Source: CAIXSC01 sp046349935
GTDB taxonomy: Bacteria; Planctomycetota; Planctomycetia; Pirellulales; Pirellulaceae
Length of the DNA stretch: 64,000 nucleotides
Reading direction: 5' to 3'
Assembly (NCBI GenBank): GCA_046349935.1
Contig: JAXMBK010000008.1
Coordinates: 124,001-188,000 of the forward strand
Shown here: positions 1-8,755 of the stretch, one piece after another
Position numbering within the stretch: the stretch's first letter is position 1
How the letters are laid out: each line of letters starts with the position of its first letter
Translations under genes and position numbers: made by a program
The notes under the pieces: model-generated
Databases searched by the model: none
The model's input: only the letters and a program-made list of their open reading frames with translations
What the model was told of the DNA's origin: nothing

Positions 1-1872
1 GCCGCCGCCGGGACCTCCGCCGCCTTGCGCTCGCCGTCGAGCCACCGACGCGTCGAACTCGGCGCGATCCACGACGCCGTCGCCGTTGGAATCGTTCTGC
101 GTGAAGCGGGAGCGGAACTGTTCGGGGATGCTGGCCATTTCGTCGGCATCGACTTTGCCGTCCGAATTGGCGTCGAGTCGCGCGAACATGGCGCCTGGGT
201 CGCCGCCCGGTCCCCCGCCGCCTCCTCCGGGGCCGCCCGCGCCAGCGCCAGGTCCGCCAGCGCCTGGTCCGCCAGCGCCGGGTCCCCCGCCGGAACCTGG
301 TCCGCCAGGACCGCGTCCTTGGGCGGCCGCGGTCGACGACTCTTCAGCGGCCGGAGGCGGCACCGAACCAGGCGGGAGTTCGCTCTTGGGCATGTCCACC
401 ACCTTCGGCAGGTTGACCTTGGCGACGTAGTTGCGGTGGTCCATGACCACTTGTTCGCCTTTGACGAGCCCCCGTTTGATCCCGTTCTCGTCGGGAGTCG
501 CGTCTTGGTCTTCGATGGTGACGAACTTGTCGTTGGATGAACCAAGCGTGACGAGGCGGGGTTCGAGCTGAACTTCGCCGCCTGAGCCGCTGGTTTTGAC
601 GATGCAGTAGGTCTTGCCGCCATGTTCGAACACGGCTTGCACCGGGACTTGAATGGCGTTTTCGAGTTGCTTCACGAAGATCCGATTTTCGGCGGTCAGA
701 CCGGGGCGGATGCCGTCAGGCGGGTTTTCGATGCGGATGAAGGTCGCGTATTCCTTCACCTGCGAGCTGAACCAGCTGCCGGGTTCGGCGTATTGGTTCA
801 CTTTCGTCACGCGGCCGCGCAGCGGCGTGTCGGAGTTGAACGCATCCAGCTTGATCAGCACCGGCATGCCGGCTCGCACCAATGTGACGCGCGATTCATT
901 GATCTTCGCCTTCACTTGCATCTGGGTGGGATCGGGGAGACGAATCAGGACTTGGCCTTCGCGGACGTTGGCGCCCGCCTCCACGACGAATTCCGACGAT
1001 CCGCCCCGCTGGCTCGACACGTTCGCATAGACCACCTGTCCATCGGCCGGCGCCTTGATCTCGCAATTCGCCACTTGCTTCAGGATGTCTTCGAGCTTCT
1101 TTTTCTCCAGTTCGAGGCTGCTTTCTTCCGCTTTCCATTTGGCTTCGGAGGTGGCGATGTCGCTGTCGAACTGCTTCAAGCTTTTGGCGAGGGTGTATTC
1201 GCGGAGGACGCGGAGCCGCGTCTGAGCCGCTTCGAGTTCATTGCGTGCTTTGTCGACCAGGAATTGTTCGCCTTCCACTTGCAGGGCGGTGACGATGCCT
1301 TTGGAGAGCAGCCGCTGAGCCGATTCCAGCGACAACTGGGCCGACCGCAAGTTTTGTTCGGCGACGAACACTTCGCCCAGGATTCGCTGTTCTTCCTGCT
1401 TGTACGTGCCCTCGATGTACTCGACCCGCGCGATCTTGGCCGCCTCGTACGTGTTCCGCGCCTGGATCACCACCGACTCGCTGGTGTTGCAGACGATCTG
1501 CTGCTGGTCGCGTTCTCGTTCGAGCGCCGAGGCGTCGAGCCGCACGAGGATATCGCCCTTCTTGACGTGCGTGCCTTCGGCCACGACCGACAAGATTTGA
1601 GTCCCCGACGTGTTGCGCGACTTTACTTCGCACCGCACTTCGATGTTGCTGGAGCTTTCGACTTCTCCCTGTTCGAGCACCACATGGTCGAACGGACCTT
1701 GCTCGACGGTGTGCAGCAGCGGCCCGGTCCCCGCTTCCGCTTCGCCGCGGATGAACATCCAAGCGACGACGCCGACGATGCCGGCGACCACGAGGATGCC
1801 GATGACCAGCAGCATCGAGTTGCCGGCGCGCGGCTGGGATCGAATCGACTGAAGAATGCGTGATGCCATCAT
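1..1872 (-). CDS. HlyD-family efflux adaptor (membrane fusion protein) with C-terminal EF-hands, 3' end outside window
   Basis: Periplasmic adaptor of a tripartite efflux or secretion pump, linking an inner-membrane transporter to the outer-membrane factor encoded just upstream. The ATG at 1872 (a second at 1869) gives at least 624 residues with no stop before the window edge. A single membrane anchor lies at about residues 20-41. A lipoyl-type half (VVAEGTHVKKGDILVRLD) is at 95-113, a long coiled-coil hairpin at about 116-290, the second lipoyl half near CEIKAPADGQVV, then a beta-barrel region. A Gly/Pro-rich linker follows, then two canonical 12-residue EF-hand loops (DANSDGKVDADE near 567, DSNGDGVVDRAE near 594). 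The EF-hand tail is unusual for the family. It is last of the marR-OMF-MFP genes seen here; an ABC or RND partner would be expected beyond the left edge. Confidence 0.9.
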   Translation of the reverse strand, partial: MMASRILQSIRSQPRAGNSMLLVIGILVVAGIVGVVAWMFIRGEAEAGTGPLLHTVEQGPFDHVVLEQGEVESSSNIEVRCEVKSRNTSGTQILSVVAEGTHVKKGDILVRLDASALERERDQQQIVCNTSESVVIQARNTYEAAKIARVEYIEGTYKQEEQRILGEVFVAEQNLRSAQLSLESAQRLLSKGIVTALQVEGEQFLVDKARNELEAAQTRLRVLREYTLAKSLKQFDSDIATSEAKWKAEESSLELEKKKLEDILKQVANCEIKAPADGQVVYANVSSQRGGSSEFVVEAGANVREGQVLIRLPDPTQMQVKAKINESRVTLVRAGMPVLIKLDAFNSDTPLRGRVTKVNQYAEPGSWFSSQVKEYATFIRIENPPDGIRPGLTAENRIFVKQLENAIQVPVQAVFEHGGKTYCIVKTSGSGGEVQLEPRLVTLGSSNDKFVTIEDQDATPDENGIKRGLVKGEQVVMDHRNYVAKVNLPKVVDMPKSELPPGSVPPPAAEESSTAAAQGRGPGGPGSGGGPGAGGPGAGGPGAGAGGPGGGGGGPGGDPGAMFARLDANSDGKVDADEMASIPEQFRSRFTQNDSNGDGVVDRAEFDASVARRRAQGGGGPGGG

Positions 1873-2061
1873 CCACCCCCCGCCGGGCGTTGTGAGAAAC
1901 AGGAACGTCGTGCTGGCTTTTCGCCTGCAGGATTATAGTCGTCCGCCAGCCCGTCGTCACCCATCAGGAGACGCTGTTGGGTTGTCGAGACGGGTCCAAC
2001 AGTGATGAACCCCGCAAACGGCGTCGAGTTGCGGGGCCGTGGGACGCGAATTGAGCCGCGG

Positions 2062-4914
2062 CTACTCTTCGACGACCGGCGCCAAGGTCTCGCCGTCGCT
2101 CCACGTTTCCCACCCATCCAGCGGGTCGAAGTCGATGACGCTCATCATGCGCTCCAGATGGTTCGAGTCGATTTGGCCCGGGTCGAGCCAAATGCCTTCC
2201 TCATCCAGGAGCATGGTGCCCAGGTCGAGGTCCAGTTGCCGGCGCAGCACCTCGTAGTTCACCCAGATGCTGAGGAAGTTGTTTTGGGAGGTGAGCAAGT
2301 CGGAGATGGCTTGCACCGTATCGCGAGCGGCCGTGTCGCCGCCGGACTGCGTCAGTTGGAGGATTTCGGTGTTGTAGTTGTTTTGGCGAGCGGCGACGGA
2401 GATGGCCAAACGCTGAATCTCAAAGTTCAGTTGATTGGTTTGCATCGAACGCAGCGTTTGACGCAACCCGCGTGCGATTTCGTCGAGTCCCGCATAGAAG
2501 CTGCGGCGCGCTTGCTGGTATTCGATGAGCGTTTGACGATAGGTGTTTCGCTCTGACAGCCGCACCAACGGGGCGTCGAACCGCAGCCCCGCGCGCAGCT
2601 GGCCGGATTGGATGTTCGTCGGATTGCGCGTGTTGTTCAGGTCGTGCGTGACGTCGCCGGAGAACACGAGGTCGAGCGAGCTTTCGAGGTTGTCGGCGTT
2701 GAATTCGATCAATCGCCACTGGTCGACCAGCGACGCGCGGGCGTTCATCAGGTCCAGCCGATAGCGATGCGCGATGTCGACGGCCGACTGCCAAGTGAGG
2801 TCGATCGGCACGAGCATCACGATTTCCGAGCGGATGCGGGCTTGCAGCAGTTCCAGGTCGAGAATGTCCCGCTTCATCGCGTCGAACGTCTCGTTGACCT
2901 CCGCCAAGAGCGCGTCGGCCAGGCGACCGCGTTCCAGCGGCGTCATCTCATCGGCCGCTTGCGCCATTTCGCGCATCTGCAGTTGGAATTCCTCCAATTG
3001 CTTCTCCGTCGCGGCGACGCCGTCCCGCAGACGATTGAAATTGGCTTCCAATTCGGCGACCACTTGCTCGATCCGTTCCGGCGAGAAGATCTCGGTCACG
3101 GCGTCGGCCGAAGCGGAGCTGGCTTGTCGCTTGCTCTTGGAGTTGGCCAAGGGGAGCGGCAGCAGCACGCATGGATCCGGATTATCCCGCTGTTCGCGGA
3201 ACGCATTTTCCAGTTTCGCGAGTTGCTCCTTCCGCTTGGGAATGTTGCGACGCAGCCGCTCCAGGTCTTCGGCGGCGCGACGCAAATGGATTTCGTCGAT
3301 GCGGCGCGGGACTCCGAGCACCTCTTTCGATTGTTCCTCGAGCTTTTCGAGGTCGGCGGCGAGCAGCGGGGACCAATCGAGCAGGTGGACCGATTCGGTC
3401 TTTTGGGCCCGCTCGATCAGCAGATCGCGAATGTTGCGCCGAATCCCGAACAGCGTCTCGCCCACTTGTTGTCGCAAGAACTGAAAGTCCTGACGTTCTT
3501 CTTCGATGGCGTCTTCGATGAGGTAGAAATCGCGCAACAAGGGATCGACGATTTCGACGCACACGTCGGGCGGGAGCCCCAAGTTGATCTTGAACGCGTC
3601 GACCTGCGTTTCGAAGTTGTTGAGGGCGTTGATGAGCTGTCCTTCGGCGACGACCAACGCTTGCTGGGCTTGTTCCACCTGCAACGCCAAACGCGTGATC
3701 TTGGTGTTCTGCGACTCGCCCGCCGAACCCAACGGCTTGCGTCGCTCTTCGGACAATTGCGCACGAATCTGTTCAAGGTTGTCGCGCAGCAGTTTGATGT
3801 TGATCTCTTGATTGCGGATTTGCAGCTGCGTCTGCAGCAGTCCCAAGTAGCCGGACGCTTGGCCGGCGCCGGCGCCCTGAGCTCCGCCGCCGATCCCGGC
3901 GGTGGTATTGGAAACGTTCAGTCGACCGAAGCCGCCGCTGCCGAGGCCGCTGAAGCCGTCGAGTCCGGAGCCGCCGAGCACGCCGCCGCGTCGGGTCGGA
4001 CCGGAGGCCGCCGACGAACGACCCGTCATGACGTCGACGTAGAACGCCTGCTGGTATCGCTGCATGGCTCGCACGTTCGACAGCAACGCCCGTTCCGACA
4101 CCGTCAAGCGTTCCAGAATGCGGTCTTTGCCGGCCGAACGCAGCAACGGCTGAACGAGGCTGAAGTCGAGCAGGGTGACGGAGGTGTCGCTGCCGGAGAA
4201 GTTGAAGATCAACGTGTTGGCGAAATTGACGACCAGGTCGGCGCCGGTGGCGAACGAGCGGCGCATCGACAAGCCGCGCGAGGGTCCCGCGGAGACTTCC
4301 GAACCGCTCAAGGGGCGGCCGTTGTTGTAGGTCGCGCCGGTTAGGACGTTCCCGCCGCGATTCGCGCGTGGGAAATAATCGGTGCTGTAACCGGCGAAGA
4401 ACTGCGTGTCGAACCGATACCGCTCGAAGCTCACATCCAGCGCCGACAAATAGAGTTCTTCGAGTTCCTGTTGGTAAGGACGCGAGTGGAGTCGGGCCAG
4501 ACGCATGACCGTGGGGGAATCCAGCAACAGGACGCCGCGTTGGTCGAGCGGCAAGTAATCGCGCCACGACGGATTGTCATGGTCGATCGTCGAACCCGTG
4601 TAGTGCCAACCCGGGTAGCCCTTCTTGCCGTCCACCTCGTGCATGAAGGCGTGCGAGTAGGGATCGTCCTTCGGCATCGGCGGCGTGTCGACCGCGAACG
4701 GGTCGAACATACGCGATCGCGGATCGACGAACACGCTGTAGTTGTCCAACGCCCACAGGCCGGAATTGGTTTTCTCCATGATCAGCGCATGGGCTTCGGC
4801 GTCGGCCTGGCGACGGTAGTGTGCGCGATTGCATCCCAGGAACATGGCGGCGGCTAACGCCGCGGCCAAGAGATGCAAAACCCATAACCATCGACTCTCT
4901 CGCGTGTTCATCAT
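2062..4914 (-). CDS. TolC-type outer membrane efflux lipoprotein, unusually long
   Basis: Outer-membrane channel component of the tripartite pump. The chosen start (ATG 4914) overlaps the marR stop by one base (TGATG), implying translational coupling; it gives 950 residues. The N-terminus has a lipoprotein signal, LHLLAAALAAAMFLGC, with lipobox Cys28. The protein is rich in heptad-like helical segments and contains the paired repeats of outer-membrane factors; the C-terminal part (around RYRLDLMNARASLVDQWR) matches the second TolC repeat. Usual family members have 400-500 residues, so this one is about twice as long. The extra length is a central helical, charged insertion (roughly residues 340-640) plus an N-terminal extension and a Gly/Ser-rich stretch. 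The adaptor gene lies 189 bp downstream. Substrate unknown. Confidence 0.85.
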   Translation of the reverse strand: MMNTRESRWLWVLHLLAAALAAAMFLGCNRAHYRRQADAEAHALIMEKTNSGLWALDNYSVFVDPRSRMFDPFAVDTPPMPKDDPYSHAFMHEVDGKKGYPGWHYTGSTIDHDNPSWRDYLPLDQRGVLLLDSPTVMRLARLHSRPYQQELEELYLSALDVSFERYRFDTQFFAGYSTDYFPRANRGGNVLTGATYNNGRPLSGSEVSAGPSRGLSMRRSFATGADLVVNFANTLIFNFSGSDTSVTLLDFSLVQPLLRSAGKDRILERLTVSERALLSNVRAMQRYQQAFYVDVMTGRSSAASGPTRRGGVLGGSGLDGFSGLGSGGFGRLNVSNTTAGIGGGAQGAGAGQASGYLGLLQTQLQIRNQEINIKLLRDNLEQIRAQLSEERRKPLGSAGESQNTKITRLALQVEQAQQALVVAEGQLINALNNFETQVDAFKINLGLPPDVCVEIVDPLLRDFYLIEDAIEEERQDFQFLRQQVGETLFGIRRNIRDLLIERAQKTESVHLLDWSPLLAADLEKLEEQSKEVLGVPRRIDEIHLRRAAEDLERLRRNIPKRKEQLAKLENAFREQRDNPDPCVLLPLPLANSKSKRQASSASADAVTEIFSPERIEQVVAELEANFNRLRDGVAATEKQLEEFQLQMREMAQAADEMTPLERGRLADALLAEVNETFDAMKRDILDLELLQARIRSEIVMLVPIDLTWQSAVDIAHRYRLDLMNARASLVDQWRLIEFNADNLESSLDLVFSGDVTHDLNNTRNPTNIQSGQLRAGLRFDAPLVRLSERNTYRQTLIEYQQARRSFYAGLDEIARGLRQTLRSMQTNQLNFEIQRLAISVAARQNNYNTEILQLTQSGGDTAARDTVQAISDLLTSQNNFLSIWVNYEVLRRQLDLDLGTMLLDEEGIWLDPGQIDSNHLERMMSVIDFDPLDGWETWSDGETLAPVVEE

Positions 4915-5465
4915 CAAGCCGCTCCTCGATGCAGTCGCGTCCAACGCGGGGGAACCACGGGTGCGCCGCCGCTCACCCGCTCCAAACGACTGGAACTCGA
5001 GATGTCGCTCAGCCGCCGCAACAGCTGCACGCAATCGCGAAGTTCACTTTCTCCGACCTCGGAGTTCCAAACGGCCGCCAGCGGCGCCAGCGCGCGCGAG
5101 ACGTCCTCGAGCGCGGCGCGGCCCAGCGGCGTGATCGTGAGCGGACGACGTTCGTCGCCGTCCGGAACGCGCTGAAAGGACAACAACCCGCGATCTCGCA
5201 GGTCGTACAACGCGGCGCTCCATTGACTGCTGGTCAGTCCCAGCGGCTCGGCCAATTCAGTTTCCGAGTGGCCGCCGGCGGGCGCAGGCTGAGCGCAGGA
5301 CCACAGCAGCATCAGCTCCATGTCGCTTAAGTGCCACCCGCCGCTGACTCGAGCCAACACGCGGTGGAAGTCGCAGGCGGCTCGCAGCGCCGCTTGCACA
5401 AATTCCATCCACGGCTGAGCCAAGTGCGTGGGCTGGTCTGACTTGCCCGTCTCGCCGCCCGCCAT
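4914..5465 (-). CDS. MarR-like winged-helix transcriptional regulator
   Basis: Probable local regulator of the efflux operon. The start at ATG 5465 (MAGGETG) is preferred because GAGGAA sits 6-8 bases upstream; longer in-frame starts at 5502 and 5522 lack a ribosome-binding site. It has 183 residues. The core contains a helix-turn-helix stretch (ETELAEPLGLTSSQWSAALY) followed by a wing (RDRGLLSFQRVPDGDERRPL), the pattern of MarR proteins where GDERR/DRR ends the wing. Helical dimerisation segments flank it. The stop codon overlaps the start of the outer-membrane factor gene, so regulator and pump are probably one transcript. The 409 bp upstream would hold the promoter and, by family habit, an autoregulatory operator, but I could not define a clear palindrome. 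Confidence 0.8.
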   Translation of the reverse strand: MAGGETGKSDQPTHLAQPWMEFVQAALRAACDFHRVLARVSGGWHLSDMELMLLWSCAQPAPAGGHSETELAEPLGLTSSQWSAALYDLRDRGLLSFQRVPDGDERRPLTITPLGRAALEDVSRALAPLAAVWNSEVGESELRDCVQLLRRLSDISSSSRLERVSGGAPVVPPRWTRLHRGAA

Positions 5466-5874
5466 GACGTTCCTCGTTCTCTTCCCAAGCCGACTCATCC
5501 ATCGGTCGCATCCGATGGACACGATGCCGTAACAGGTTATTCGGGATAGGGAACGAGTTGACTTGAACGATTATGCGGGTTGTACCGATAGAATGAGTTG
5601 TGTCGATCGTGGCGAATGATCCCGGCGGGCAAGGGTTAGCGGCCGTCGCAGCCCTCCTTTTCCGGCGACTCGTCGCTACCTTCGCGCAGGAATCTCGGGA
5701 TTTCTTGACGCCCTATTTAGCCCAGCTTACCATTGAGCCGAGAAGTATTCTCGGGACTCCGGCTGGCAGGACGCTGCCGCCCGTCCGCCCGCTCGGCGAT
5801 CCATGTCGCTCGGGCGGCCGTCCCTGTTTGCCAACGCCTCACGCGACTCACGTCGAGCACCCGCCGAGCCACCC
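5466..5874. other. Divergent intergenic region between marR operon and membrane coiled-coil gene
   Basis: 409 bp without a convincing gene. The segment around 5530-5610 is less GC-rich than its surroundings and includes a TTGACT (5558-5563) that could be part of a promoter, but no properly spaced -10 was found. It must supply promoters for two divergent units. Short open frames here have no recognisable protein character. Confidence 0.4.
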
Positions 5875-7293
5875 ATGAATACGGCCCTCATCCTGGCAGT
5901 CCTCATCAGCCTGTTTTTTCTGGTGATGGTCGGCCTGAGCTACAAGTCGTGGAAGTGGTTCCACATCATGGCGGCCATTTTGGTGTTCGGTTCGACTCTG
6001 CCCGTCGCCACCTTCACCGCCATGTCGCTGAAGTCGCGGATCGAATGGTCGAAGCTTGCCTCGCAACTGAAGAAACAGGTCGACGAAAAGGCGACCGCGG
6101 CCGACGGTCTGCGCGACGGCAACCCCGATCAAGCGAATCCCGACCCGCTGACGTTCTTGCGCGGCGCGCAAGGGGAAGTCTTTCGGATGCTCATCAATCG
6201 CGGCCGCGTGTGGCGCGAATGTCAATTGTCCAACATCAATCCGCAAGCCAGCACGCTGAAGTTCGTGACGCAGGCGCCCGCGCCGGCCGACCAGGGCCCC
6301 AACCGGCTCGAAAAGATGGCCGTGCTGTATGTGTTTAAGGAAGTCAATCTGCAGAACGTGTTCAATGGCGAACCGCGGTGGGTGCCGGCCGTGTATGTGG
6401 GGGAATTCCAAGTCGCGGACGTCACCGACGTCGACGTCACCGTCTCGCCGACGTTGCCGCTGGACGAGCAGCAGGCGTCGCACTTGGTGGTCGCCCCGGA
6501 CGTCCGGTGGACGCTGTACGAGAAGATGCCGACCGATACGCCGGAAGCCTTCGCGTCGCTCAATGAACAGCAAGTTCGCACGTTGTTGCCGAACATTCTG
6601 AAGGTCGACCCGCAGCGCTACGAGGAGTTCGTGCAGTCGTACTTGCGCGACGGCAAAGATCCGTTGGAAACCGATCCCCCGGCTCGCCGCTGGGTGGAAG
6701 TCGAGTTTGTGACGGAGTTTACCGAAACGGTCGACAGCACGACGACGCAGGTGGATCGCGACTCTCGCTACTTCGACGACCAGGGGCGGGCGTTGCCTCC
6801 TGGGTTGCGAGCGGGGGGGCCGGTGAAGTTTGCGAAGCAGCAAAAGGCCATCTTCCCGCAAGCGCGCGCCGATGAGTTGATCAATGCGGGCACCTGCAAG
6901 AAGGTGCGGGACGTGTACCGCCGGGAGCTCAAGGATTACGCCGCCAGTTTCCACGAGATTGCGGTCCGGATGAGCTATTTGAGCGACCGGATTGGCGAAG
7001 TGACGCGGCAGACCGAAGTGTTGGTCGAGGCCCAGAAGAAGGCGCAGAAGCAGATCGACTACCGGACGCAGGAAAAGGCCAAGTTGGAGCAGGATTTGGC
7101 CAAATTCCAAGCGGAAGGGGCGGCTGTCACGCAGTACGCCAAACAGCTGGAATCGGCCGTCAACGCCACGCGAGCTCGCGCCAACGAGCTGTTCAAGTCG
7201 AATTTGGCGCTCAGCAATGAACTCGCTCAGCTCCAGCAGCGGCTGGCCGACGAGATCAATCGTCGCGCGACCGAGTCGACTTCGACCCGCTAA
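5875..7293 (+). CDS. Conserved hypothetical protein with N-terminal membrane segments and C-terminal coiled coil
   Basis: 472 residues from ATG 5875; an in-frame upstream start at 5803 would add a non-hydrophobic Arg/Pro-rich stretch and is rejected. Two membrane segments lie at about residues 4-20 (LILAVLISLFFLVMVGL) and 30-50. A large soluble middle region follows (about 60-360), with no motif I recognise, then a long coiled coil (about 365-465, including VTRQTEVLVEAQKKAQKQID) with heptad spacing and many Gln/Lys/Glu. It is probably an inner-membrane protein with most of its mass on one side. It lies 170 bp upstream of purA on the same strand, separated by two hairpin repeats. I do not recognise the family, though the style is typical of planctomycete hypothetical proteins. 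Function unknown. Confidence 0.75.
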   Translation: MNTALILAVLISLFFLVMVGLSYKSWKWFHIMAAILVFGSTLPVATFTAMSLKSRIEWSKLASQLKKQVDEKATAADGLRDGNPDQANPDPLTFLRGAQGEVFRMLINRGRVWRECQLSNINPQASTLKFVTQAPAPADQGPNRLEKMAVLYVFKEVNLQNVFNGEPRWVPAVYVGEFQVADVTDVDVTVSPTLPLDEQQASHLVVAPDVRWTLYEKMPTDTPEAFASLNEQQVRTLLPNILKVDPQRYEEFVQSYLRDGKDPLETDPPARRWVEVEFVTEFTETVDSTTTQVDRDSRYFDDQGRALPPGLRAGGPVKFAKQQKAIFPQARADELINAGTCKKVRDVYRRELKDYAASFHEIAVRMSYLSDRIGEVTRQTEVLVEAQKKAQKQIDYRTQEKAKLEQDLAKFQAEGAAVTQYAKQLESAVNATRARANELFKSNLALSNELAQLQQRLADEINRRATESTSTR

Positions 7294-7295
7294 TC

Positions 7296-7355
7296 GTCGC
7301 GGACCGCTCTGCCGGTCCGACGCAATAAGCCGTGGACCGCTCCGCCGGTCCGTCG
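7296..7355 (+). repeat. Two copies of GC-rich hairpin repeat (family B)
   Basis: Two similar hairpins lie between the upstream gene and purA: GGACCG-CTCTGC-CGGTCC (7301-7318) and GGACCG-CTCCGC-CGGTCC (7334-7351), each preceded by GTCGC or CGTG and followed by GTCG-like sequence. They are one base longer than, and otherwise match, the GGACCGC-NNN-GCGGTCC array at 23297-23405. Placement right after a stop codon would allow a transcriptional role, but there is no T-run. Confidence 0.7.
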
Positions 7356-7463
7356 CCAACTCGCGGCCTCGCCCAGGCCGCGCATCCTTGACCAGGTGAC
7401 GCTCGCCTTCGTAGACTCGTGGGCTTGGCAATCGCGTCGCGATGTTTAATCAGGAGTTTGCCG

Positions 7464-8750
7464 GTGCCGGGAACCTGTGTGATTGGTTTGCAGTGGGGGG
7501 ATGAGGCGAAAGGCAAGATCGTCGACCTGTTGACGGCTCGATTCGACATCGTCGTTCGCTATCAGGGCGGGGCCAATGCGGGGCACACCGTCGTCATCGG
7601 CGATCAGACCTATAAGCTGCACCATGTGCCGAGCGGCATCTTGAATCGCGGCGTGAAGAACGTCGTGGGGCCCGGCGTCGTCGTCAATCCGGCGACGCTG
7701 CTCAAGGAAATCCAATCGCTGCTAGACCGCGACATTCCCGTGGCCGAAAACCTGATGCTCAGCGACCGAGCGCACGTCGTCTTCCCGTGGCACATCGCGG
7801 AAGACCAGGCGCTTAACGAGAGCACGGCCGACGGCGAGAACATCGGCACGACGATGCGCGGCATCGGTCCTTGCTATCGCGACAAAGTCGGCCGCTCGCA
7901 CGCCGTGCGCCTCGGCGACATGTACCGCCCCGATTTCCAGCAAAAGGTCGAGCGGATCGTCGAGTCGAAGCAGAAGCTGCTGGCGGGTTGGCAAAATCCG
8001 GCCGTGAAGGCGCTCGATGCGGCGGCCATTTACACCGAGTTCAAAGGCTATGCCGATCGGCTCCAGCAGTACGTGGGCGACACCACGACCTATCTGCTCG
8101 ATGCGGTCGAAGCGGGCAAGCAGATCTTGTTCGAAGGGGCTCAGGGATCGCTGTTAGACGTCGACCACGGCACCTATCCGTTCGTGACGGCCAGCAACAG
8201 CTCGGGCGTCGGCGTGTCGGGCGGTTCGGGCGTGCCGGGGCGTTGGATCAACAAGGTGATCGGCGTTGCGAAGGCGTATACGACTCGAGTCGGCGGCGGG
8301 CCGTTTCCGACCGAGTTGCATGATGCGACAGGACAGAAGATCCGCGAGATTGGTCGGGAGTACGGGACGACGACGGGACGACCGCGTCGCTGCGGCTGGT
8401 TCGATGCGGTCGCGGTGCGATACACGGCGCGGCTCAGCGGCATCGACGTCGTGTCGCTCATGATGATGGACGTGCTGAGCCACCTCCCCGAAATCAAGGT
8501 GTGCGTCGCCTACGAACTCGATGGCCGACGAATCACGCACTTCCCCAGTCACGTGGACGACCTGCGTCGCGTGCAGCCGGTGTACGAAACGTTGCCGGGG
8601 TGGGAGACCGATGTGACGGGCGCCAAGACGTTGGCCGAGTTTCCCGAAAACGCGCGGCGTTATTTGGCGCGCATCAGCGAATTGATCGGCAAGCCGGTGG
8701 CCATCGTATCGGTCGGTCCGGGACGCGCTCAGACGATTATGGCGGAGTAA
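7464..8750 (+). CDS. purA: Adenylosuccinate synthetase
   Basis: Cytoplasmic enzyme of AMP biosynthesis: IMP + aspartate + GTP to adenylosuccinate. The GTG start at 7464 is chosen because AGGAG (7452-7456) precedes it by 7 bases and it places the phosphate loop where the family has it; 428 residues. The N-terminal motif reads QWGDEAKGK (about 10-18); most family members have GDEGKGK, so an Ala replaces one Gly. Also visible are GANAGHTVV, the switch region GTTMRGIGPCYRDKVGR, FEGAQGSLLDVDHGTYPFVTSSN-like sequence (here FVTASNSS), the GTP/IMP region TTTGRPRRCGWFD, and the C-terminal IVSVGPGRAQTI. Downstream uppS starts 5 bases after the stop, so the two are surely co-transcribed. Confidence 0.97.
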   Translation: MPGTCVIGLQWGDEAKGKIVDLLTARFDIVVRYQGGANAGHTVVIGDQTYKLHHVPSGILNRGVKNVVGPGVVVNPATLLKEIQSLLDRDIPVAENLMLSDRAHVVFPWHIAEDQALNESTADGENIGTTMRGIGPCYRDKVGRSHAVRLGDMYRPDFQQKVERIVESKQKLLAGWQNPAVKALDAAAIYTEFKGYADRLQQYVGDTTTYLLDAVEAGKQILFEGAQGSLLDVDHGTYPFVTASNSSGVGVSGGSGVPGRWINKVIGVAKAYTTRVGGGPFPTELHDATGQKIREIGREYGTTTGRPRRCGWFDAVAVRYTARLSGIDVVSLMMMDVLSHLPEIKVCVAYELDGRRITHFPSHVDDLRRVQPVYETLPGWETDVTGAKTLAEFPENARRYLARISELIGKPVAIVSVGPGRAQTIMAE

Positions 8751-8755
8751 ATTCC

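Noticed and set aside
622..1863. Plus-strand open frame of 413 codons
   Set aside because: Antisense to the HlyD gene, which has strong family motifs; GC-rich codons make such mirror frames common.
2608..4344. Long open frame on the plus strand (578 codons)
   Set aside because: Antisense to the TolC-type gene; composition is an image of the real gene and no protein motif is visible.
5600..5878. Small rightward gene in the divergent region
   Set aside because: Low-complexity Pro/Arg frame overlapping the next start; no ribosome-binding site or homology-like motif.
5848..7431. Minus-strand open frame of 527 codons opposite the membrane coiled-coil gene
   Set aside because: No signal peptide, motif or ribosome-binding site; the plus-strand gene has clear membrane and coiled-coil structure.
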